Of a stretch of DNA of 64,000 nt, positions 10,368 through 21,442 are shown piece after piece (position 1 is the first letter of the stretch; the number at the start of each line of letters is the position of its first letter). The notes beneath the pieces were generated by a model. That model ran no database searches and had not been told where the DNA came from. It saw only the letters and a program-made list of their open reading frames with translations. This DNA comes from Sesamum alatum (Eukaryota > Streptophyta > Magnoliopsida > Lamiales > Pedaliaceae). The DNA is taken from positions 20,984,046-21,048,045 of the forward strand of contig JACGWO010000007.1 of NCBI GenBank assembly GCA_034509735.1, read 5' to 3'. The translations under genes and the position numbers were made by a program.

Positions 10368-12386
10368 ATGTCTAAGAGCCCATCACCAACCGTACTTGAG
10401 ACCAACAAGTTTAATGGATCCAATTGCAATGAGTGGTTGCGCAATTTGAGGATATTCCTCGATTATGAGAACCAAGGCTATGTCATGGACAAGCCATTTC
10501 CTCAGACTTTGCCAGAAGGATCCATGCCCGAAGAACGTGAGACGTTCGAGACTTGGCATCAGGATAGCCGGAAAGTCCGTGGCATCATACTTGTGTCTAT
10601 GACAAATGAGATATAGAAGTAGTATGAGAGGCTAGACGATGTCCATTCCATAATGGCTCTCCTGAACGATTGCTATGCAGTCCCGGACCGGCATACTAGG
10701 TATGTCGCAACGAAGGCGTTCTTTGGAACTAAAATGACCGAAGGATCCTCTATACATGAGCATGGGGTCAAGATGCTTACCTTAGTGGAAAAGCTCGAAG
10801 ACCTGAAAGTAGGGCTCGATAATGAGATGTACATTGATGTGATCCTTCAGTCACTCCCACCCTCCTTCGACCAATGCATTATTAACTACAACATGAATAC
10901 TCTTGAGAAGGGTATCCATGAGTTGATCAATATGTTGGTGCAATACGAGGCAAAGACCAAAACGTCTGCGCCGTCGATATTGTTTGGAGAGGCTTCGACT
11001 TCCAAAATAAAAGGCAAGGGTGCCGGACGTTGGAACAGGAAGAAGGGAAAGGGAAAGGCCGTCAAAGCCGCTACCAACACTAAGAGTGTTCCCGTTGCCA
11101 AGCTGGGGAAAGACAAAGAAAAAAGGAAGGTTGACTCAAAGCAACAGTCGAGGGCAAATGACATATGTATTCATTGTCGTGAGAAAGGGCATTGGAAGAG
11201 GGATTGCCCCAAACTCCTCTCCAAGCAAGGTATATTTGTGATGGAAGTTAATATGGATACTAACTTTGCCTTTTAGGTATTAGATACCGGCTGTGGAGCT
11301 CACATTTGCAACGACTTGCAGGTGTTGATTAGAAGCAGAAGGCTGAGTAGCGGTGAAATAGTCCTAAAGCTTGGCATTGGCAAGGCCATCTAGGCAGAAG
11401 CCATAGGATTCATCACCTTAGTAGTTAGTGATCGTATTAGTATAGAATTAGAGCAGATTTATTATGTACCGAGCATGATAAAAAACATCATTTCCATTCC
11501 AATATTAGACAATAGTGGTTATGAGTTTTCGATCAATAAAAATTGCTTTTATTTGATGAAGGGTGGATTTGCACATCTGCTTGGTACACTTAATAACGGT
11601 CTCTATATCTTACAACAATCAAATTTTGTTATGAACACTCAACACAAACGTAAAATAGATAATGACGGGAACACACAACTGTGGCATGCAAGGCTAGGTC
11701 ATATATCTCAAGAAATGATGAAGAAATTGGTAGACTCAAAGAACCTAGAGGTTGGGGATTTGAGTGATCAACCAACTTGTGAATCCTGCCTTAAAGAAAA
11801 AATGACCAAGATGCCCTTTGTAGGACAAAGCAGGCTTGCCACGGGTCTATTGGACTTAGTCCATACAAACGTGTGTGGACAACTAAAGATGCAAGCCCGA
11901 GGTGGGTTCTCCTACTTCATAACCTTCACCGATGATCATTCACAATACGGTTATGTTTACCTAATGAGGTACAAATCTGAAGCTCTTGAGAGGTTTAAAG
12001 AATTTAAACTTGAAGTCGAGAACCAAACCGGGTACAAAATTAAAGTCCTACGATCAGACTGAGGCGGCGAATACCTTAGTAATGAATTCCTTGATTATCT
12101 AAGAGAAAACGGTATAATCTCTTATTGGACACCTCCCGGGACACCGCAATTAAACAACATCTCTGAAAGGAGGAATCGAACCTCGTTGGACATGGTCCGA
12201 TCCATGATGAGTTTTACCGAATTGCCCTTGTCTTTTTGGGGCTACGCATTGGAAACCGCAGTCAAGTTATTAAACTTAGCGTCGACCAGTGTGGTAACCC
12301 ACACACCATATGAGATATGGCACGGTAAGCTTGCATCCTACAACTACTTGAAGGTGTGGGGTAGCCCTGCATACGTCAAGAGATAG
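10368..12386 (+). pseudogene. E2 gag-protease-integrase polyprotein, stops only
   Basis: One continuous frame from the gag ATG at 10368 through integrase, interrupted by in-frame stops at 10614, 10620, 11274, 11391 and 12060. Domains: Gag capsid ('KFNGSNCNEWLRNLRIFLDY', 'YAVPDRHTRYVATKAFFG'), basic linker, intact zinc knuckle 'CIHCREKGHWKRDC' (about 11167-11208), protease 'VLDTGCGAHICND', pre-integrase zinc domain ('LWHARLGHIS', 'TCESCLKEK'), and integrase core with Asp in 'HTNVCGQ', Asp in 'FTDDHSQYGYVY' and Glu in 'NISERRNR'. Start chosen because the N-terminus matches the E4 and E8 copies. A 1-bp loss near 12384 ends the frame. Confidence 0.85.
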
Positions 12387-12843
12387 TGGGAGACAAGTTA
12401 GAATTAAGATCTAGCTTGTGCAGTTTCATTGGAGACCCTAAAGAAACTGCAGGTTATTATATCTATGACCCCGGAACAAGAGGTATTTGTTTCAAGGAAT
12501 ACAATATTCTTGGAAAAAGGTTTTCCAACGGGTGTCTAACGTGATGATCTGATCCTTGAGGAGTCAAGTGAGACGAATCAGTCATCAATTCCAGAAGCTA
12601 CGAATACCTCACTTAGAGGTTTCAGGATAAATACCCAACAGGTTGAGCCACCTTGCGAGGTTCAGCATGCCAGGCATGTCGAACAACCTCAAGACGAGCC
12701 AATCACGGTACCTGAGCCGCCAGCTCCTGTCATGTCAGCGTCCACAGTCACCACTGATGTTCCTGTCCTCCATAGGTTCATTATCAAAAATGTACAAGAA
12801 GGTCAGTAGGAGCATGGTTATCCATTCAATTTTCCATAAAGGA
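12387..12843 (+). pseudogene. E2 integrase tail and linker, RT mostly deleted
   Basis: Out-of-frame continuation of the integrase C-terminus (about 12390-12550), then the proline-rich linker to RT. At about 12780-12815 the sequence jumps from the linker ('VPVLHRF') to 'VYKKVSRS' and then to 'VIHSIF', so nearly the whole RT palm, including the YVDD motif, has been deleted. E2 therefore could not supply its own reverse transcriptase. Confidence 0.75.
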
Positions 12844-13735
12844 TTTGGGTGAAGCCTCCTACAGTCTAGGGATCCAGATCATCAGGGACAGATCTAAGAG
12901 AATGCTAGGATTAACCCAAAACTCATATGTGGGGAAAGTCCTGAAAATATTTCACATGGATAGCTCCAAACGAGGTTTCCTTCCCATGAGGCATGGGATC
13001 AAGCTATCGAAGAAACAGTCTCCCAAGATTGATGAGGAACTTGAAAGAATGAAGAGCATTCCCTATGCTTCTGTCGTAGATAGCATCCAATATGTCGTCC
13101 ATTGCACGAGGTCTGACATCACTTATGCCTTAAGTGTAAAAGTAGATAACAGTCCTGTGCAGGCGAGGCACATTGGAATGTGGTCAAGAATATCCTTAAG
13201 TATCTGAGGAGGACTAAGGAAATGTTCTTGGTCTATGGCAATGGAGAGTTAATCCTGGAAGGCTTTAGCGATGCTAGCTTCCAGGCGGATGACGACGATA
13301 CCAAGACTCAGTCGGGTTATGTATTCAGTCTCAATGTTGGTGTAGTGGCATGGAAAAGTTCCAAGAAAGAACCACACTTGATTCCGCCACTGAGCCCGAA
13401 TACATAGCAGCTTCAGAAGCTGATAAAAAAGCAGTTTGGATGAGAAACTACATCCAAGAGTTGAGTGTGGTGCCTAGCATTGCCGAGCCCGTGGTTATCT
13501 TCTGTGATAACAAAGGAGTGATATCGCAAGCAAAGGAACCAAGATCCCATCTCCAATCTAAGCATTCTTAGACGCTAGCACCTTTTCAAGGAAATGGTAG
13601 GAAGAGGTGACGTCCGGATGGACCGAGTCAGCTCAGCAGACAACACAGTAGATCCGTTGACAAATCCTATGTCACAAACTGCTCATATACAACATCTTGA
13701 GAAGATGGAGATTAGGCATATGGGAGATAGGCTTT
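12844..13735 (+). pseudogene. E2 RT C-terminus and RNase H
   Basis: Pieces in three frames (12845-13207, 13180-13407, 13350-13571). Landmarks: 'LGEASYSLGIQIIRDRSK', 'GFLPMRHGIKLSKKQ', 'GNGELILEGFSDASFQADDD', 'EYIAASEADKKAVWMRNY', 'VIFCDNKGVI' and a tail matching 'HTQHLEKMGIRHMGD' in other copies. Frameshifts near 13140-13180 and 13360, and a stop after 13571, make it non-functional. The RNase H ends just before the polypurine tract. Confidence 0.8.
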
Positions 13736-13751
13736 AGGTCGAGTGGGAGAT
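13736..13751 (+). promoter_or_regulatory. E2 polypurine tract
   Basis: 'aggtcgagtgggagat' directly precedes the 3' LTR start 'tgttag'. The same position in E3, E4 and E9 reads 'ggtcaagtgggagat'. This is the site for plus-strand DNA priming. Confidence 0.8.
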
Positions 13752-14180
13752 TGTTAGAATAGGTGACCGTGAAGCCAATCTGATTGGGCTAATGTAACCT
13801 ATGTCTGAACAATTTGAAGTTTTAATAAATTGTAATGAATAAGAAAGTGATATTCATTTGGCTTAATACTTTCTTTGTGTTCACTTACTGCTTTTCATTA
13901 ACTGTTCATTGCACAAGCAAAGCCCATACACCAAAACCACATTCCAGGAAACTAGAACTGCGCATTGGATGGTGGTTCATGAAATCCGTTTCACTGGATC
14001 GATCTGAAATACTCCAAGTCAAGGAATCTCGAGATAGGGTGTCGAGAATTCGTGTGAGACTTGCACTAAGCATTTGCAGTGTTAGTGGGGCAGCCAACTA
14101 GGTGGCTGCTGACTGAGGTGACTCGTGGGAACCGTTATATGGAAGACCTTGAGTAGGGTCAGTCAGGTATGAGTTGTATT
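13752..14180 (+). mobile_element. E2 3' LTR, left part
   Basis: Starts 'tgttagaataggtgaccg' right after the PPT. It matches the 5483 solo LTR closely ('gaagccaatctgattgggc', 'cattggatggtggttcatg'). At 14180 it is interrupted by a hAT element and continues at 17497/17505. Confidence 0.9.
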
Positions 14181-14192
14181 TAGAGACGACAA

Positions 14193-16195
14193 TGTTAGAA
14201 TAGGTGACCATGTAAGCCAATTTTGGCAGGAATATGTAACCTATATCTAGACAATTCTTTGGTATTTGATAAAAACATTTATGAATAAAGAAGTGAAAAT
14301 TCATATGGCAATACTTTGTTTACGTTCACTTATATCTGCATTTACATTTCTGTTCACTACACAAACAAAGCCTACGGACTGAGTAACGATTTCGGAGACT
14401 GGGACTACGCTTGGAGGTAGGTCCATGAAATCAGTCTTACCGAATCAGTCCGAAAATCTCCAAGTCAAGGAATCCCGAAAATGGGTACCAGGATTCCCTT
14501 TGAGACTTGCACTAAGCATCTGCTGTCGTATTTCATCGACGGGTGACGAAGGTCGTCTAAGCAGTGTTAGTGGGTCAGCGTGCTAGGAAGCAGCTGACTG
14601 AGGTGACTCGCGGGAACCGTCTTACGGAGGACCTTGAGTATGGTCAGCAAGGTATGACGTGTATTCCCGGTTCCAACAGTACATGCCAAGTCCTTTGACT
14701 TGAGGAACTGCTGAGTTTACCTGTGCATCAGGTCTGTATCTTAGATATGGTGAGAGATTGCCAAAATACTATTGAGTAGTCATAAGCCATGTCTAGTACA
14801 GCTCGGGTGCACAAAGTGACAGTAGTTTCCAAGAAAGGATCTGTCTCCTGTCAAAAGGTATTGACAGTCGAGTCTCATGTATCCTCTGTGTCTTGTCCCT
14901 GAAATGTGTGGCCACAGTAACTGAACAGAAGGGAAAGGTTTCCCTTGCGGCGTTTAGTAAGGACAGACCGACACTTAGGTCCAAAATGGGCACCTGCATT
15001 TTCCGTGCCCTAGACCCTAAGTGATGAGACCGAAGACAGAAGGACAAGTATACTGTTAGAGCATAAATGTTCATCCCCGAATATTTCACCTAGTCTCTAG
15101 TGCCATGGACCGTTGCTAGATGGCCACCCATGGTAACGGACGGATTCTAGGAATCCGACCAAGTCTAACTGAATGGTGAACCTAAAGAGTCACACACTAT
15201 CCACACACACACTTAGTATTTAATTTGGAATTAAATATTGGAGTAAAGGAATGATTAAATTAGATTTAATCAGGTCCTTTATTTTCTTGGAGAAATTAAT
15301 TCCTTCTATTTGATAAAGGGAATTAAATTAATAAATAGGATTTATTAAAAGGGTTGATTTAATGGGCTTAGAATAAATAATAATATTTATTTATTATATT
15401 ATATTTATTCTTTTAGCCTTTTGGAATATTTAATAGGATTTAAATATTCCATTAAATTAAAATCAACGATTGAGATGGAAACGGGAGATAGAAGGCTAGG
15501 ATTCGTTTGACTAGGTCAAACACTAGTTTGACTAGGACTTTGACTAGGTCAAAATCCTAGTCAAATTAGAGTTCTTAGAGTTGAAGTTTAAAGAGGATTA
15601 AACTCCTCCTCTATATAAACCTCTAGCTTCCAACAATTGAAGGATGATGATTCTTGAAAACACACACACAACACACACTCTCTCCTCTCCTCTCTTGTCC
15701 GCCCCTCTCTCTCTCTCACCAAGAAAATATTATTTTTTCTTGTTCTTTTGTTCTTGGAACAATTGAACTAAGGAAGATCGATCCCGTTAATTCATAACGC
15801 GTGGTTGATCTATCCTCTCCAAAATAATACTTGTTCGTTGCTAGCACGATGTGCAAGAATACGTGGGTGGATCGTGTGTCACGATTTGAAGGATCTCAAA
15901 AACGAGGTCTTGGTGCAAAACGGGGAACAACGCGAGTAGCCGTTGAAGACGAAAACGACAACGGGTAGGTCTCGTTTTAAGATTTTCGTCCCTCTTTATT
16001 TTTCAATCCTATGGCTTCCATGATTATTGTATGTTGTTTATATCATGAGATACACCAAACGCCCGGGAACCTCAAGGGCACACCCCTTGAGCGTGTTCTT
16101 TTCTATTAAAAGCATGCCTTTTATTTTTGTAAATTTATTTTTTACCGCGCTTCCGCATTCGCGCAATTCCCGGGACGATCCACCGATTTCTTTCA
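14193..16195 (+). mobile_element. Solo LTR (type 1a) inside hAT terminal repeat
   Basis: Complete 2003-bp LTR, 'tgttagaataggtgaccatg' to 'gatttctttca', inserted 12 bp inside the hAT 5' end. Target duplication GACAA (14188-14192) against GGCAA (16196-16200), 4 of 5 matching. No internal sequence is attached. It is very similar to the inverted solo LTR at 28548-30556. Confidence 0.92.
15505..15620 (+). promoter_or_regulatory. LTR promoter: six WRKY-box cores plus TATA
   Basis: Six TTGAC[T/C] cores on both strands in about 62 bp (15505-15566), followed about 45 bp later by a TATA-like 'ctatataaac', then CA- and CT-repeats. Regulation by WRKY factors is inferred from motif identity only. Confidence 0.55.
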
Positions 16196-17496
16196 GGCAA
16201 TGGGGCGGGTCTAGTACCGGTCCGCCCGGACCCGAGACCCGCTTCGGTTAAATTATTCAAGCCCCAAACCCTGCCCCCACCGTGCCCTACCCCACCACCC
16301 CGGCCCCACCCCGCCCCAACCCGCCCCACCTCCCCCCAAACTAATATTAAATTTTATCATTAAAGTAAATATATTAAATTTTTTAATATAATTTTAATAA
16401 AATAAAATATAATACATTTTTTAAATATAAATATAATTAGTAAAATATACTAAAAAATAAAATAAAAAATTCATACTGAACAATTTAATATTGTAGAAAA
16501 TATTTATTTTTTGGAATAATGCAATTGAAATACATAAAAATATTTATAGTTGAGATTGATATATGTTCACAATATGCAATAAATTTGTATATTTATAAAT
16601 GTTAGTATTACATTGATGTAACTATCATCTTATATTGTTGAACAACATGGGTTAATCGGACCGTTACATATGATCAAACTTACATAAAAATACTTCCGGT
16701 AAAGTTTTAGACTTATTGGGTATCCGGATGTGGAGATATGGTACTCGAAAGAAAAGAGTAATCATTTAAAACGATGTATCGTTGAATCAGGCCATGTAAT
16801 TTTAAATCGTACCGTCTAATATGATCTAATGGACACAGACTTATATATATATATATATATATAAATAAATTAAAATTTGGTATGAATCGGGTGGCTGGAT
16901 TTTATGATATCTTAATTGTTAATAAAATTTTTGATCTCATATATAATATATATATATATATATCTAAAATGAATTGTATAAGACAAATAATATGTTTATC
17001 TAAATTATTAATCTTCTCTTCAAGTAATATCATTTTATGATTTACAATGAATTATATTATACAAAGAGTATATTAAACTAATATTTTATTTTTTAATAAA
17101 TAATATCAATTTAGATTTAAATAACTTAATATAGACTATATAGTTTTCAATTTAAAATTTAAAATAATCATTAAATTTATTATCAACTATTTTTTTTTAT
17201 TTCTTATATAGAGTTGGGGACATGGAAAAATTATTTAGGATTTATATACAATACTATAATTTTTTATTTATAGTATATATTAATAATATATAATAAAAAA
17301 GGGACGGGGTCGGGTCCAATGGGGCCGGGTCGGGGTCGGGTGGGGACAGGACCCGTAGCCCCCCCCCGGACCCGGTCGGGGCAGGTTTTTGATGCCCCAA
17401 ACCCGCCCCAGCCCGAAAAATTGTGTCCCAAAACCACCCCATACGGGGCGTGTTCGGGTCGGATTTGTCGGGTCTGGGGTGAAATTACCATCTCTA

Positions 17497-17645
17497 CTTG
17501 TATTCCTGGTTCCAGTGGTATGAATTAATCTTTGGACTTGAAGGATTACTGAGATCACCTACACACCGTACCTGTATCTTAGGTATGACGAAAGGCTGTC
17601 AAGTTAAGTAACTTGGTAGTCATAAGCCCTATCTAGTGCAGTCAA
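17497..17645 (+). mobile_element. E2 3' LTR, continuation after hAT
   Basis: From the hAT target duplication onward the text 'ttcctggttcca...ggacttgaaggattactgag...ctagtgcagtcaa' follows the type-1 LTR seen at 5942-6084. It ends at 17645, where the minus-strand LTR of E3 begins; the rest of this LTR is not recognisable in the window. Confidence 0.85.
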
Positions 17646-19604
17646 TGAAAGATTGTGAATCGTCCTGGGAAATAGCGCGAATGCGGAAGCGCGGTATAAA
17701 ATAGAATACAAAAATTAAAGCATGCTTAGATAAAATAAATAAACACGTTCAAGGGGGGCGCCCTTGAACTTTCCCGGGTGTTCGGTGTATCTTATGATAT
17801 TAAAGAACATAAATAAATTATGGAGGCCATAGGATTAAAAATAAAAGGAACGAAAAATTAAATCGGAACCTACCGATTGTCGTTTTCGTCTTCTAACTGC
17901 TACTCGCGTTGTTCCCCGATTTGCTCCAAGTTCTCGTTGTTGAGACTCTCCAAATAGTAACACGCAATCCACCCACTTATCTTGCACGTCGTGCTAGCGA
18001 ACGAACAAGTATAATATTGAAGAGGATGAATTAATAGCACATTATTAATTAACGGTATTAATTCTCCTTTTGATCTAATGTTCCAAGAACAAAAGAATCA
18101 AGAAGTATTTTCTTGAGAGTGAAAGAGAGGGGGCGGACGAGAGAAGGGAGAGAGGGAGCGGAGTTTGTGTGTTGTGTGTGTGTTGGAATTTCATCACTTC
18201 TCAAATAGTGAAAGGCTAGGACTATATATAGAGGAGGAGTTTAATCCTCTTTAAACTCCAACTCTAAAGAGGTCTATTTTGACTAGGATTTTGACCTAGT
18301 CAAAGTCCTAGTCAAAGTAGTATTTGACCTAGTCAAATTAGTCCTAGCCATCCATCTCTCCCTTTCAATCTCAACCATTAATTTAATTTAATGGAATATT
18401 TAAATCCTATTAAATATTCCAAAGGCCAAATAAATAAATATAATAAATTATACATATTTATTCTAGGTCTATTAAATTAATCCTCTAATAAATCTAATTT
18501 ATTAGATTAATTCCTTTTATCAAATAATAGGAATTAATTCTCCAAGAAAATAAAGGACCCGATTAAATCCAATTTAATCATTCCTTTTCTCCAATATTTA
18601 ATTCTAAATTAAATACTTGATGTGTGTGGATTGTGTGTGACTCTTTAGGTTCACCTTTCATCTAGATTTGGTCGGATTCCTAGAATCCGTCCGTTCCCAT
18701 GGGTGGCCATCTAGCAACGGTCCATGGCACTAGAGACTAGGTGAAATTTCGAGGATGAACATTTAGGGTCTAACAGTACACTTGTCCTTCTGTCTACAGG
18801 CTCACCACTTAGGGTCTAGGGCACGGAAAATGCAGGTACCCATTTTGAACCTAAGTGTCGGTCTGTCCTTACTAAGCGCCGCAAGGGAAACCTTCCCTTC
18901 TGTTCAGTTACTGTGGCTACAGATTTTAGGGACAAGACACAGAGCATACGTGAGACTCAACTGTCAATGCCTTTTGACAGGAGATAGATCCTTTCTTGGA
19001 AATTACTGTCACTTTGTATACCAGAGCTGCACTAGACATGGCTTATGACTACTCAAGTGCTTCTTGGCAATCTCTCACCATATCTAAGATACAGACCTGA
19101 TACATAGGTAAACTCAGCACTTTCTCAAGTCAAAGGACACGTCATACCTTGTTGACCCTACTCAAGGTCCTCCGTAAGACGGTTCCCGCGAGTCACCTCA
19201 GTCAGCTGCTCCCCAACAGGCTAACCCACTAACACTGCTTAGACGACCTTCATAACCCGTCGATGAAATACGACAGCAGATGCTTAGTGCAAGTCTCAAA
19301 GGGAATCCCGGTACCCATTTTCGAGATTCCTTGACTTGGAGCTTTTCGGACTGATTTGGCGGGACTGATTTCATGGACCTACCTCCAAGCGCAGTCCCAG
19401 TCCTCGAAATGGGCTTACAGTCCGTGGGCTTTGTTTGGGTAGTGAACGGATAGATAAAGCAGTAAAGTGAACGCAAACAAAGTAATGCCAGAATGAATTT
19501 CACTTCTTTATTCATTAATAGTTTTTATCAAAAATACTGAAATTGTCCAGACATAGGTTACATTTTGCCCGCCAAGATTGGCTACATGGTCACCTATTCT
19601 AATA
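17646..19604 (-). mobile_element. E3 3' LTR (type 1a)
   Basis: Reads on the minus strand from 'tattagaataggtgaccatg' (19604; TG start mutated to TA) to '...gattcacaatctttca' (17646), 1959 bp. It directly follows the PPT, so it is a 3' LTR rather than a solo. It lies inverted to the type-1a solo LTR at 14193-16195. Confidence 0.9.
18221..18338 (-). promoter_or_regulatory. E3 LTR promoter: WRKY boxes plus TATA
   Basis: Six WRKY-box cores lie at about 18278-18338, upstream on the minus strand of a TATA-like 'ctatatatag' at about 18221-18231. Same layout as the other type-1 LTRs. Confidence 0.5.
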
Positions 19605-19619
19605 ATCTCCCACTTGACC
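19605..19619 (-). promoter_or_regulatory. E3 polypurine tract
   Basis: 'ggtcaagtgggagat' on the minus strand, immediately upstream of the 3' LTR and one base past the RNase H stop. Confidence 0.85.
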
Positions 19620-19620
19620 T

Positions 19621-20547
19621 TTAAAGCCAATCGCCCATATGTCTAATCCCCATCTTCTCAAGATGTTGCGTATGAGCGCTCTGCGACATAGGCTTTGTCA
19701 GCGGATCTGCTGTGTTGTCTGCTAAGTTGACTCGGTCCATCCGAACGTCACCTCTTCCTAAAATTTCTCTTAGAAGATGGTAGCGTCTAAGAATGTGTTT
19801 GGAATGGTGATGAGATCTCGGTTCCTTTGCTTGCGCTATTGCACCGTTGTTATCACAAAAGATGACAACGGGCTTGGCGATGCTAGGCACTACACCCAAC
19901 TCTTGGATGTAGTTTCTCATCTAAACCGCTTCCTTGGCAGCTTCTGAAGCTGCTATGTATTCAACCTCTGTGGTGGAGTCAGCAGTGGTTGCTTGCTTGG
20001 AACTTTTCCAAGCCACTACTCCTCCATTGAGTTTGAATACGTGACCCCATTGAGACTTAGCATCATCGTCATCAGAATGGAAGCTAGCGTCGCTAAAACC
20101 TTCCAGAATTAGTTCTCCATTGCCATAGACTAAGAACATTTCCTTAGTCCTCCTTAGGTACTTAAGGATGCCCTTAACAACATTCCAATGTGCCTCTCCT
20201 GCGCAGAACTGATATCTGCTTGTTACGCTCAAAGCGTAAGCAATGTCAGGCTTGGTGCAATGGACCGCATATTGGATGCTTCCTATGGCAGAAGCATAGG
20301 GGATGACTTTCATCCTTTCAAGTTCCTCATCAGTCTGCGGGGACTGTTTCTTGGACAACTTGATCCCATGCCTCATGGAAAGGAATCCTGGTTTGGAGTT
20401 GTCCATTCGATATATCTTTAGGACTTTCTCCATATACGAGTTTTGGGTGAGCCCTAACATCCTTTTAGATCTGTCCCTGACGATTTGGATGCCTAGGATG
20501 TAGGAGGCTTCGCCCATGTCCTTCATGGAAACTGGGTTGACAACCAT
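19621..20547 (-). pseudogene. E3 RT C-terminus and RNase H, one stop
   Basis: Two adjacent pieces in one frame (20547-19921 and 19920-19621) separated by a single TAG at 19921-19923, where other copies have TGG (Trp in 'AVWMRNYIQEL'). Landmarks: 'MKDMGEASYILGIQIVRDR', 'IKLSKKQSPQTDEEL', 'GNGELILEGFSDASFHSDDD', 'EVEYIAASEAAKEAV', 'VIFCDNNGAIAQAKEPRS', 'HILRRYHLLREI' and C-terminal 'HLEKMGIRHMGDWL'. The RNase H degrades the RNA strand in reverse transcription. The 5' end overlaps the RT frame after a 1-bp shift near 20530. Confidence 0.88.
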
Positions 20548-21239
20548 GCTTTTGTGTCTCCCAACATTCTAATGTCATTCCCAATGAGCAGAATGTCATC
20601 CACATAAAGCACTAGGAACACTATAGAGCTCCCACTGACCTTCTTGTATACACAAGGGTTGGATTCGTTCTTGATGAAGTCATATCCCCGTATTACTTCA
20701 TCAAAGCGAATGTTCCAACTCCGGGATGCTTGTTTGAGGCCATAGATGGACTTCTGCAGACGACAGACCTTCTGATCTTCTCCAGTGACTGTGAAACCCT
20801 CCGGCTGATCCATATAGATCTCTTCCTCAACAAAACCGTTAAGGAAGGCCGTTTTCACGTCCATAGGCCATATCTCATAGTCATGCCATGCTGCTACGGC
20901 GAGCAGGATCCGAAAGGACTTAGCCATGGCTACAGGCGAGTAGGTATCCTCAAAATCGATCCCGGGTCGTTGAGTGTACCCCTTAGCTACAAGCCTAGCC
21001 TTGAAGGTTGTGACTTCTCCATCAACGCCAAGTTTGCGCTTGTAGACCCACTTACAGCCCACTGGCTTAACACCTTTCGGTGGGTCTACAAGTCTCCAGA
21101 CTTGGTTCTCGCTCATGGGGTCCATTTCGGTTTTCATGGCCTCAAGCCGTTTCCCGGAGTCGATGTCAGACATCGCTTCTCCATATGTCTTAGGATCGTT
21201 ATCCAAAAGACCGGTCGTATTTAGAAAGCCATATCTCAC
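20523..21239 (-). pseudogene. E3 reverse transcriptase, uninterrupted palm
   Basis: A 238-codon open frame covering the RVT_2 core without a stop: 'LLDNDPKTYGEAMSDIDSG', '[17 protein letters not shown]', '[19 protein letters not shown]', '[20 protein letters not shown]', '[19 protein letters not shown]' and catalytic 'YVDDILLIGND'. It is the only RT in the window with both catalytic regions open in one frame. The first Met of the frame is internal to a polyprotein, not a true start. A 1-bp shift at about 20530 disconnects it from RNase H, and the upstream linker (21240-21442) is in another frame. Confidence 0.88.
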
Positions 21240-21442
21240 TGGAGGTCTGGACTCTCTTGTAGACCTACGGAGGACGGGAACGTCAGTGGTGACTGTGGGC
21301 GCTGACTGTATCGGAGCCGGCGGTTCAGGGACCGGGGCTGGCTGTTCCTGAGGCTGTCCTTCATGCCTAGCATGTTGGACTTCTCGAGGTTGGTCAGGCC
21401 CTTCGAGTGTCTATCCTGATCCTCTAAGTGAGGGTTCCGTGG
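21240..21442 (-). pseudogene. E3 integrase-RT linker, out of frame
   Basis: Proline-rich linker ('EPPAPIQSAPTVTTDVPVLR'-like in the readable frame) between integrase and RT. A deletion just after 'SSDG' (about 21443) puts it out of frame with integrase. Confidence 0.65.

Larger units (their letters stand above)
14181..17496. mobile_element. hAT-like non-autonomous DNA element (split by solo LTR)
   Basis: Terminal inverted repeats: 5' 'tagagacgacaa' (14181-14192) and 3' '...ttaccatctcta' (inverse 'tagagatggtaa', ending 17496). The flanks are an 8-bp target duplication, GTTGTATT (14173-14180) against CTTGTATT (17497-17504), diagnostic of hAT elements; the uninterrupted LTR reads 'acttgtatt'. 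Net length without the inserted LTR is about 1.3 kb. Both ends are GC-rich (CCGGGTCGGG-type runs at 16200-16345 and 17300-17480) and the middle is very AT-rich with (TA)n at 16843-16863 and 16941-16964. No transposase coding is seen, so it is a non-autonomous derivative. Confidence 0.85.
8273..17645 (+). mobile_element. Ty1/copia element E2 with 3' LTR
   Basis: Leader, gag, protease, integrase, a deleted RT, RNase H, PPT and 3' LTR, all plus strand. The 5' LTR and PBS are missing: the left end is fused to E1 RNase H through a short shared 'gtgtaa'-like sequence. The 3' LTR (13752 onward) is split by a hAT element (14181-17496) and truncated at 17645 by the minus-strand element E3. Gag ('NMNTLEKGIHELINML') and RNase H ('GNGELILEGF') are of subfamily 1. 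Confidence 0.85.

Noticed and set aside
20730..21224. Plus-strand 164-codon frame over E3 RT
   Set aside because: Antisense shadow of the reverse transcriptase.
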